Shown here in pieces: positions 56,501-64,000 of a stretch of DNA of 64,000 nucleotides. The DNA is taken from assembly GCA_963989245.1 (NCBI GenBank), contig OZ022344.1, positions 67,585,063 to 67,649,062 on the forward strand. The letters are read 5' to 3'. The first letter of the stretch is position 1, and the number at the start of each line of letters is the position of its first letter. The notes below the pieces were generated by a model that did no database searches, was not told the DNA's origin, and saw only the letters and a program-made list of their open reading frames with translations. The translations under genes were made by a program, and so were the position numbers. The stretch is from Nansenia antarctica. Taxonomy: Eukaryota > Chordata > Actinopteri > Argentiniformes > Microstomatidae.

Positions 56501-59448
56501 TCAACTGCTGAATTAAGAGGGTTTAATGCTGTAAAGATGTACATTAGAGAGGAACAATCACATTCTTGATATCAGATGGAGTGACACTATTTCCCCAGGT
56601 TGTCAGGCTGTGGAGTCCCAGAGGAAGGCTGTGCTTCTCTGGCTTCAGCTCTGAGGTCTAACCCCTCCCACCTGACAGAGCTGGACCTCAGCTACAATCA
56701 CCCAGGAGACGCAGGACTGGCGCTGCTCTCTGCTGTACAGAAAGATCCACTCTGTAAACTACAGACACTCAGGTAAAGGCTGAATATGTGGCTGGACGCA
56801 TCAATGAGATTAATGCACAGTATCTATTTCCCACATGATTGTGTGAGTGTCATCCAACCACTGTCATCCAACCACATGTTCTTCTGTGGTTGATACAGTG
56901 TGGACCATGGTGGAGAGTGCAGGCTCAAACCTGGGATGATCAAATGTAAGTCTCCAACACTGTAGAGAACAGGACTGTGATATTACTCAAGAATCAGGGT
57001 ACAGCTGAGTTAAGCAGAGCATCACTATTGTATTCATTTGTAGATCTAAAATATGAGTAAATGTGAATTAGTTGTATTCCTTGTAAAACATTTTAAATTA
57101 ATGGGTAATATTTTGTGAAAAAAAATAATGTTAAGGCCAATGCACACTCTTCAGCAAATCAGGAAATAGCACAGACCAGCGTCATCTGTTGTCTAGAAGT
57201 GGAGTGGACCTTATTATTCCGACCCGTTTCCGAGCCAAACAGGAATTAACATTTCGTGGTAACGATGAGAGTGCAAACTCTTCTAATCATGGCAACTATG
57301 TTGAGCTATTACATGCTTTTGCTGAGAAAGATGAACATTTAGCTAGACATTATTGTAGACAGGTAGACAAGACTCTTTAAACTCTCACCTAGAAAGGAGT
57401 ACCGGTACATATTTGTGAGTGACATGAAACTGACCACTCCGTAGCCAGGGCACTCCGTAGGGCTGTCATGACAATGGGGTCTGAATATGAGTGCAGCGGT
57501 GTGTTTTTATGTTTTCGTCTAGTGTGTGTGTGTTAGCCTTGACAGCTAATGACATGCGTTGCAAATGGGAGGCAAGTTAGCTAGCTAGATAGCCTAGATA
57601 CTCAAGTCAAAAACGGCTCCATATTTCCTAGCTCGCCGTTTATTGATCAGCGCTACTGCCAGCATGTCACTGTCACTGTCAGACATCTTGCAGGGTAAAC
57701 ACAACTTATTTTGTTGTTATGGAAACCGTTGTTTGTGTCTTCTGTGCCTCGTTGCGTCTCATCACCCAATACCATCTGTCTCACCACCCATCTGTCTCAT
57801 CTGTCTCACCACCCATCTGTCTCATCTGTCTCACCACCCATCTGTCTCACCACCCATCTGTCTCATCTGTCTCACCACCCATCTGTCTCACCACCCATCT
57901 GTCTCACCACCCATCTGTCTCATCTGTCTCACCACCCATCTGTCTCATCTGTCTCACCACCCATCTGTCTCATCTGTCTCACCACCCATCTGTCTCATCT
58001 GTCTCACCACCCATCTGTCTCACCACCCATCTGTCTCATCTGTCTCACCACCCATCTGTCTCATCTGTCTCACCACCCATCTGTCTCATCACCCATCTGT
58101 CTCATCTGTCTCACCACCCATCTGTCTCATCACCCATCTGTCTCGTCTGTCTCACCACCCATCTGTCTCACCACCCATCTGTCTCATCTGTCTCACCACC
58201 CATCTGTCTCACCACCCATCTGTCTCACCACCCATCTGTCTCATCTGTCTCACCACCCATCTGTCTCATCACCCATCTGTCTCGTCTGTCTCACCACCCA
58301 TCTGTCTCACCACCCATCTGTCTCATCTGTCTCACCACCCATCTGTCTCATCACCCATCTGTCTCACCACCCATCTGTCTCATCACCCATCTGTCTCGTC
58401 TGTCTCACCACCCATCTGTCTCACCACCCATCTGTCTCATCTGTCTCACCACCCATCTGTCTCACCACCCATCTGTCTCATCTGTCTCACCACCCATCTG
58501 TCTCACCACCCATCTGTCTCATCTGTCTCACCACCCATCTGTCTCATCACCCATCTGTCTCACCACCCATCTGTCTCATCACCCATCTGTCTCATCACCC
58601 ATCTGTCTCATCTGTCTCACCACCCATCTGTCTCACCACCCATCTGTCTCATCACCCATCTGTCTCGTCTGTCTCACCACCCATCTGTCTCATCTGTCTC
58701 ACCACCCATCTGTCTCACCTGTCTCACCACCCGTCGGTCGCAAGTAGTTGCCAAGTTTTTTTCTCTTCAACGGTCTAAATGTTCTAAAACTGACCCATTG
58801 CGTTGCATAGATGTGAACTGGGCTTAACAAGATCACATTGTGAATATTGTAATTTATCCAATTGTATTGATTTGATGATTATTTTGGCCCTCTCAATCAG
58901 ATGCCTGTGACCTCACACTGGACCCAAACACAGCACACAGACACCTCTCTCTGTCTGAGGAGAACAGGAAGGCGACAAGGGGAAGAGAGGAGCAGCCAAA
59001 TCCTGATCACCCAGAGAGATCTAAGTACTGGTCACAGGTGTTGTGTAGAGAGGGTCTGACTGGGCGCTGTTACTGGGAGGTAGAGTGGAGGGGAGGGGGA
59101 GGGGCTAATATAGGAGTGACATATAAAGGAATCAGCAGGAGAGGGAAGGGTCTTAACTCTGTGTTGGGATACAATGACAAGTCCTGGTGTCTGTTCTGCT
59201 CTGCCACCTCTGATAGTTACACTGCCTGGCACAATAATAATCCAACTGACATACCTGCCCCCCCCTCTGACTCCCACAGAGTAGGAGTGTATCTGGACTG
59301 GCTGGCCGGCACTCTGTCCTTCTACAGCGTCTCCTCTGACACACTGACCCTCCTGTACACATTCCACTCCACATTCACTGAGCCCCTCTACCCAGGGTTT
59401 GGGTTTTGGCACCTTGGCTCTTCAGTGACCCTGTGTAAACTAGTCTAA
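45964..59448 (+). CDS. NLRC3-like receptor, gene 2 (FISNA-NACHT-LRR-B30.2)
   Basis: Tandem paralogue of gene 1. Joined exons: 45964-46085, 46210-46323, 46449-46553, 48597-48710, 49289-49402, 49955-50045, 53144-53366, 53694-55482, 56233-56406, 56599-56772, 56899-56945, 58901-59448. Phases are consistent, giving 1204 aa. N-terminus: two 15-aa repeats and four VQQERP-type modules, one more than gene 1. FISNA-NACHT is almost unchanged, with Walker A near 392-399. There are only two LRR exons, then PRY-SPRY (about 1023-1204). B30.2 C-terminal residues differ (FGFWHLGSS versus FGVRDYGSS). Introns hold a Harbinger piece, a SINE, a Rex1 copy and a large minisatellite. No coding break is seen. Confidence 0.85.
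46210..46323 (+). CDS. NLR gene 2 N-terminal module exon a
   Basis: 114 nt, matches 30724-30837. Confidence 0.75.
46449..46553 (+). CDS. NLR gene 2 N-terminal module exon b1
   Basis: 105 nt, matches 30963-31067. Confidence 0.75.
46594..47450. mobile_element. retroposon-like insertion
   Basis: A fish retroposon-type start (tttaccaggcgagacaattaag) and a degenerate array of 'caatacaacaataagca' units (about 46750-47150). Found only in gene 2. Confidence 0.5.
47455..48510 (-). mobile_element. Harbinger-type transposon remnant
   Basis: The minus strand at 48022-48225 encodes LKRRFACLNYLRVEPQRPCH and ITLACIVLHNI, the C-terminal part of a HARBI1-like DDE transposase. The ends carry inverted 'gagtagttcaaaac' / 'gttttgaactactgag' sequences. 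It is truncated. Confidence 0.7.
48597..48710 (+). CDS. NLR gene 2 extra N-terminal module exon b2
   Basis: 114 nt, second copy of exon b with its own upstream intron end. Present only in gene 2 and in phase, adding one module. Confidence 0.75.
49289..49402 (+). CDS. NLR gene 2 N-terminal module exon c
   Basis: 114 nt, matches 31646-31759. A SINE lies 11 bp into the following intron. Confidence 0.75.
49414..49802 (+). mobile_element. tRNA-derived SINE with poly(A) tail
   Basis: 389 bp with a B-box-like ggggttcgtatcccggc and an A-rich tail. It is flanked by the exact 11-bp duplication GTCAGTTTGAG (49403-49413, 49803-49813). The A box seems missing, so it may be 5' truncated. The gene 1 site (31760-31770) is empty. 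Confidence 0.88.
49955..50045 (+). CDS. NLR gene 2 linker exon
   Basis: 91 nt, one residue different from gene 1 (SGQSVQ versus SGQTVQ). Confidence 0.75.
50533..50582. repeat. (GT)n microsatellite
   Basis: Counterpart of 32490-32559. Confidence 0.9.
50654..52490 (-). mobile_element. Rex1-like LINE, 5' truncated
   Basis: One open frame (stop at 51005-51007, about 490 residues of element) has the RT motifs KASGPDGVLGRVLR, NDYRPVALTPI, STGSPQGCVLSP and FADDTTVVG, then FLGVHIQDDLSWKDN. The 5' endonuclease part is missing. The 3' tail has AATG repeats. Motifs fit the fish Rex1 family (CR1-like). Confidence 0.85.
52500..52766. mobile_element. telomere-like fold-back MITE, copy 2
   Basis: Same core and right arm as 33587-33893, but the outer about 38 bp of the left arm are missing where it meets the Rex1 element. 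Confidence 0.75.
53144..53366 (+). CDS. NLR gene 2 pre-FISNA acidic exon
   Basis: 223 nt, same encoded sequence as gene 1. Confidence 0.85.
53694..55482 (+). CDS. NLR gene 2 FISNA-NACHT exon
   Basis: 1789 nt, same length and motifs as 35537-37325. Residue changes seen: EDYF to EEYF, REERG to REECG, SHWKL to SHRKL. Confidence 0.92.
56233..56406 (+). CDS. NLR gene 2 LRR exon A/C
   Basis: 174 nt, NDLRGQGVKLLS. The intron before it matches gene 1 exon A; the intron after it matches gene 1 exon C. Confidence 0.9.
56599..56772 (+). CDS. NLR gene 2 LRR exon D
   Basis: 174 nt, counterpart of 40000-40173 with LSGCGVPEEGCASLASAL wording instead of LSFCGVPEEG. Confidence 0.85.
56899..56945 (+). CDS. 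NLR gene 2 linker exon before B30.2
   Basis: 47 nt, VDHGGECRLKPGMIK. Confidence 0.8.
57133..58830 (+). mobile_element. DNA-transposon remnant, expanded copy
   Basis: Homologue of 40525-41515, bounded by TTAA on both sides (gTTAAggcc, gggcTTAAc). The left inner part is shortened and the minisatellite is greatly expanded. Confidence 0.5.
57772..58735 (+). repeat. CATCTGTCTCACCACC minisatellite
   Basis: About 960 bp built of 16-bp (CACCACCCATCTGTCT) and 9-bp (CATCTGTCT) units in mixed order. The gene 1 array is only about 140 bp. Open in all three forward frames because no unit carries a stop; not considered coding. Confidence 0.93.
58901..59448 (+). CDS. NLR gene 2 PRY-SPRY (B30.2) exon
   Basis: 548 nt, same architecture as gene 1; starts LTLDPNTAHRHLSLSEENR and ends SSVTLCKLV. 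Substitutions cluster near the C-terminus (LLYTFHSTF, FGFWHLG). Confidence 0.9.
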
Positions 59449-60674
59449 GGGAGATCACACTGAACACCTAAGGCTCAAAGATGTTGGATCATAACATGAT
59501 GTCATGATGTAGTTTTACACACATCAAGCTTCATACACTCAAACTGTGTGCCTCTGTGTGCAGTGTGTAGGGTGTTATCTGTGGGTATAATGTGTAGTGT
59601 GTAGTGTTCAGGGTGTAGTGTGTAGTGTGTAGTGTGTAGGGTGTAGTGTCAGTGTAGCTCTTGTGTGTAGCCCTGCCTGAGACCTGTCTGCTTGGGTTAA
59701 AGGCAGAATCGTGGGTCATCCAGGGGAGAGGTCCCCAGTTTGAGCCCTGTTGGTTACATCAGTCCCACTCTGACCACTAGAGGGCAGCAGTGTATGTACA
59801 TAAGAGTTAGTCATTGGGTATTTGAGCTATGATGCTGTATTACGTAGCTTTGTGTCCTCTGTGTGTGTAGTGTCAGTCCCACTCTGACCACTAGAGGGCA
59901 GCAGTACAGGTCCTGTGAGATGGAGGAGTCTCTGACTGTAAAGTCTTCAGGACTGTGTCAGTGTAGGTTTATACTCCTGCCTCAGATCTGCAGCAGTTGA
60001 TGACAACCAGTTGGTTATTTGCTCATTGTGAAATATGTGGGAAAAAGTGCAATAGACTGACAAAACAGAGGTGTGACATTTTTCTGTATATTATTTTATC
60101 ACCTTTTATTATTTTATTATTATTATTATTTTATTTCTGGAAATGCAACTGATTGTGAAACAATCCAGATGAATCATTATATTATCAGTCAGACTGGTGA
60201 TGAACTCTGAGACCCAGAGTCTCTGACCCTGAGGAGAGAGAGTGGATGTGTATAAGAGTTGGTAAAGTTGTGTGTTTGAGTTCAGATGCTGTATTATGTA
60301 GCTGTGTGTAAGATAGCAGGGAGTGGATGTGAAGACAGCTCTCCTCCTCTGTCAATACAACATGTTCTGAAATTCACTTTCCATGGATTTTTTGTACCTG
60401 CCTATCTATCCAATGTACATATTTTGAATATATTTCTATATACATATATTTTCTCGTGTGTGTGTGTCAGTGTAGCTCTGGTGAAGTCCAAATGGACAGA
60501 CAGAGAGATCTGGGGCTGGTGGTCAGAGAGGATGGTGCCTTTGTGTTTTAGTTGTAATTATTACAATAACTATCATCTTCTGCCTCCTCCTTCTCATTCT
60601 GACAGAGGCGCCATAGTGGCAGCACTAGTCTACTAGCCTGAACTAGCCCTATAGTCAAGTTCCTTCATTTTAAT

Positions 60675-60711
<37 letters not shown>

Positions 60712-60750
60712 CTGTGTTAATATCAATAAAGTGTTTGTGAAACAAAGAAC
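59449..60750 (+). other. 3' UTR and flank of NLR gene 2
   Basis: Homologous to 42135-43150 with a TGTAGGG-like array, an added about 320-bp block (60060-60380), a (GAT)n tract (60677-60711) and AATAAA at 60725-60730. Confidence 0.65.
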
Positions 60751-60984
60751 TGTGTGACCTCATGATGACTCTACACATGTCAGAGAGGCATGTCTTGTTC
60801 TATGTGATGTATTTCTATCTGAACGCAGCCCTGTGCAGGACCATGGACAGCACCTGACCAGCCCACCTGAAACCACTCAGCAATCACACAGTTGCAGGCA
60901 GTGGAGCCTTCAGACAGACAGGCTAGAACCAGCATGGAGCTGGAGTTTTACAGTAGAACAGTTATCTGTTTTACAGTAGAACAG

Positions 60985-61470
60985 TTATCTGTTATCTAAA
61001 CAAACTGGTGAAGAAGGCCAGCTCTGTGGTGGGGACCGGGCTGGACAGCCTTGAGGTGGTGGCAGAACAGAGGATGGGGAAAAAACTGGCGGCCATGCTG
61101 GCCAATCCCTCCCACCCGATGTACTGCGAGCTGGCGGGGATGAGGAGCAAGTTCAGCCACAGATTTGTTCTCCCCCGTCAAAGTACAAAAATATTTGGAC
61201 AGTCCTTTGTTCCAGCTGCACTCCGACTCTACAACCAGGCCCTGCAGGGTGGGGGAGACCTGGAGCTGAGAGGCCGTTAAGACTGCTACTTGGACTACAT
61301 GCACTTGAGCACTTTATCTTGCACTTTTTGCTTGTTGAGCCTGCACTGTTTTATTTATTTATTTATTTGTTGAATGTTTTCTGTCTGCCCTAACTGAGCT
61401 GTTTGACAACGGAATTTCCCCATTGGGGACAATAAAGGTTTTCATTCATTCATTCATTCATTCATTCATT
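60985..61470 (+). mobile_element. LINE 3' end
   Basis: Encodes VKKASSVVGTGLDSLEVV... NPSHPMY... FVPAALRLYNQAL, the terminal part of a fish non-LTR retrotransposon. An AATAAAGG and a (CATT)n tail follow. It interrupts the start of a third NLR-unit flank. Confidence 0.75.
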
Positions 61471-62077
61471 ATCATAGAAACAGACCTTGAACAACTTGAC
61501 ATGAAACATCTACGATGAGGAAGATGGATGGAGACCCAGAAGCCCTGGTAGTTACACCTGGTAGGTATCCTGATTGATGTGTTTCAGATATGAAAGTCTT
61601 CAGGACTGTGTCAGTGTAGGTTTATACTCCTGCCTCAGATCCTATCTACAGCAGTTAATGACAACCAGTTGGTTATTTGCTCATTGTGAAATATGTGACA
61701 AAGTGCAATAGACTGACAAAACGGAAGCGTTGGATTTTTCTGTATATTCTTTTATTACTGTTTTATTTGATATATATTTGGGTTGATATCGGTACGTATT
61801 AATTCTGAGAAGTCCTTATTGACCCTCTATTGCTTTCCCAGGATGACAAGACAAGCCCATAGCATGTTGTGTGAGTGTGAGGAGAGAATTACATATGTCC
61901 CATACATTAATGTAATAAAAGCAATTCTGACATGCACACTCTTATCTATCCATGAACTGACAGCCCCTGTATTTAATGTACTTTACTTTTAGATGCTAAA
62001 AGGGCTACAGTACATTCTTCCCTAAACATCATGGCTCCCCATAGAGACGTCCTAAGTTACTCCTGTGTCGTCCACAG
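61471..62077. other. disrupted NLR-unit flank
   Basis: 61471-61570 continues the gene-upstream flank (compare 43368-43470), then 3'-UTR-like sequence (61590-61720) recurs. No gene is visible to 62077. Confidence 0.5.
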
Positions 62078-62149
62078 GTTGGGAAACTGAAGAGTCTGCG
62101 GGAGGTCCAAGACGGACGAAGCAAGTTCCTGGAGAGAGCAAAGAGACAT
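62078..62149 (+). CDS. possible isolated exon
   Basis: A 72-nt stretch between a good acceptor (tcgtccacag) and donor (CAT|GTAAGC). In phase 0 it reads VGKLKSLREVQDGRSKFLER plus AKRH, basic and helix-like. A second frame is also open. I do not recognise the protein and no neighbouring exon is visible, so it may be chance. Confidence 0.25.
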
Positions 62150-63085
62150 GTAAGCATCTGTACCATGATCAACAGATCAACACCACCACATTTATACAGC
62201 ACATGTCGTGCAATGCTTAGCGCTGCTCAAAACCAGGTCATTTGCCTTTTTGTTTGTTTCGTATAGAGCCTTTCTCAGAGTCGCTGTGATCTGTACCCAG
62301 CACACCTAGCATAACAACAAATCACTCTTATGCTGATGTTTGCTGTGTGTGCTTATGCTGACCAAACCATAGAAAAACAGAGGGATTTATATATCATTTA
62401 TTGAGGAGACTGAGGAAGCTAGAAGTCAATCGATTCAAATCACTCAATTCAATGATCAACAATTAGTTATCACTTGCATCAATAATTACTTTTATTTTAC
62501 AATTTATTCTAGATGCAGAAGAGTATAAAAATGGAGATCGACCACACAGGGCATATAACAACTGGGTTCCAGCATACACGTGGCAAAATGCTAACACTAC
62601 TTTATTACAATAAACTCAAATAGTGGGCTACGGCCAACTGCGGGGAGGTATGCTCAAGCTGGAGGCCCTTGTGCAACTTACCACACCATATGTACATGCC
62701 CCTTACCAAGTAAATTCCATGGAATTTAATGGGAATGCTCATGTGTGAATGAGGTTTTAGATTATCACTCACACATGCAATTGGTGATGGGTAGGACCTA
62801 AACAGACTAACTCCCCCCACCAGAATGGCGCTTTACACAGGTCTAAAAACGTAGTAGGCTAGGTAGCACAAGGTTAGCATACACAGGTACCAGTTGGTGT
62901 GACAGAACTAGAAATATATTAAAAGGGAACAAGCGTTAAGCTACTACGCTAAAAGATTAGAGGCAAAACTGGGATTCAGTGACAGCAGGTTTTGCAGGAG
63001 GCAAAACGGTGCCGCATCAATATGCCGACGGACCGTTGTGCCGACAGCCCTCCCTGCATGTGAATGCTCTCCGCTTCTCTGTCTA
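62150..63085. other. no gene seen
   Basis: AT-rich, no recognisable coding or repeat family apart from short low-complexity runs. Confidence 0.4.
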
Positions 63086-63275
63086 GGTACATGTGGGAAT
63101 ACGGTACATGTGGGAAAACTAGGGTTAGGGTTAGGTGCTACTTCGACTTGGTACATGCTGGCATGTCTAACCCTAACCCTAACCCTACCCCTAACCCTAA
63201 CCCCAACCCTAACCTTAACCGTAGCACCCTAGCACCTAACCCTAACCCTAACCCTAGTTTTCCCACATGTACCGT
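63086..63275. mobile_element. telomere-like fold-back MITE, copy 3
   Basis: Arms ggtacatgtgggaatacgg and complement enclose (TAACCC)n. The inner core is inverted relative to copy 1, and the outer arm ends are lost. Confidence 0.75.
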
Positions 63276-63323
63276 CTTGTCAGCTCTCGCAGAAATCCGC
63301 TAATAAACTGTCGGCATCGTGGT

Positions 63324-63504
63324 CAGTGGCGGCTGGCCGATAGAGGGCGCTGGGGCGCCGCCCCCACCTTCACTTCCACCTTCAGTTGCGATTTGTAAAA
63401 GTTTTTTTTTTAAATAAACATTGTTTATTCACAAAATGCGGCTGATATTCTGTCGGCGCCTATCAGCATTCATTAAAAATCCTCCAATACAATAAACATT
63501 TTTA

Positions 63505-63543
<39 letters not shown>

Positions 63544-64000
63544 CTCACTGTTAAAATACGTAGGGGGAGAACGCGGGGCGCCGTGTCAATGCAAGTCTAT
63601 GCCAGGACGAATACTTTTCGTTTACACGTGAGCTGTAGCAGCGCTCCAATTGGCTGTCTCTATTTCTTGGCCAGGACGCACATTTGTGCGCCCTGGCCAA
63701 GAAATCTCCTGTTGTATTGCAGACAATGCATTATGCTGAGGACTCCCGACTTCCGGTATTCCGGACTTCGGGCTTCCGGAGTATTTTAAATGAACATTCG
63801 TAATGTCTGTCTCTGATGTTCATGGTCAATTAAATCAGCCTATTTTGTGCAACTAATAATGTTCCCGCTAATGGGTTAACCAAGCAGCCTCGCACCTAAC
63901 GTGCAAGCACCTATCTTCGAACTATTCATAGCAATATGCGCGGGACAAGGCGGAGGTACGGGTAAACACGGCTCATGTTCTGTCATCAAAGGTAAGAGTT
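63324..64000. mobile_element. possible hAT element, left end
   Basis: CAGTGGCGGCTGG matches the end of the hAT element at 24883. A (GT)n tract lies at 63507-63538. The other end would be beyond the window. Confidence 0.45.

Noticed and set aside
57643..58827. Overlapping 342-394 aa open frames
   Set aside because: They are translations of a stop-free tandem repeat in three frames, inside an intron.

Overview
This window is vertebrate, almost certainly teleost fish, genomic DNA. It has intron-containing genes with GT/AG splice sites, many (GT)n and (GAT)n microsatellites, fish-type transposons (Rex1, L2, hAT, Harbinger, Ty3/Gypsy, tRNA-derived SINEs) and two fish-typical immune families. I cannot name the species from the sequence.

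Left part, about 0.3-19.6 kb: an immunoglobulin light-chain locus of kappa type. Five V segments lie on the + strand, each with an octamer promoter box, a leader exon, a V exon and a 12-bp-spacer recombination signal. Six J segments with 23-bp-spacer signals and two C exons lie on the - strand. The repeating unit is C-J-J-V-V. Cluster 1 (C 1431-1747, J at 2.4 and 2.7 kb, V at 3.7 and 5.3 kb) looks intact. Cluster 2 has a C exon with a 1-nt deletion (8826-9141), a Ty3/Gypsy element in its J-C intron (9456-12791), J at 13.0 and 13.4 kb and V at 14.4 and 16.0 kb. Cluster 3 has J at 17.6 and 18.0 kb and V at 19.0 kb, but its C exon is deleted. V and J point in opposite directions, so V-J joining should proceed by inversion.

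Middle, about 19.6-28.5 kb: no intact gene. It holds hAT and L2 remnants, a relic 3' end of an NLR gene (about 22.56-23.6 kb) and a 4.03-kb fold-back element (23752-27784). The fold-back has near-identical inverted arms and inner 8-bp repeat arrays, and a hAT element (24883-26447) is nested inside it.

Right part, about 28.6-60.7 kb: two tandem, very similar NLRC3-like genes on the + strand. Both encode N-terminal repeat modules, FISNA-NACHT, LRR exons and a terminal PRY-SPRY (B30.2) domain. Gene 1 codes from 30424 to 42134 (predicted 1297 aa, four LRR exons); gene 2 codes from 45964 to 59448 (predicted 1204 aa, one extra N-terminal module, two LRR exons). They differ by several mobile insertions and an intronic minisatellite expansion. 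The start of a further unit (to about 61.6 kb) is disrupted. The last 2.4 kb holds repeats, one possible lone exon and a hAT end.

The light-chain segments serve adaptive immunity and the NLRs are cytosolic innate sensors. Both families here evolve by local duplication, exon loss and mobile insertion. No protein was searched against a database; all identifications come from motif recognition.
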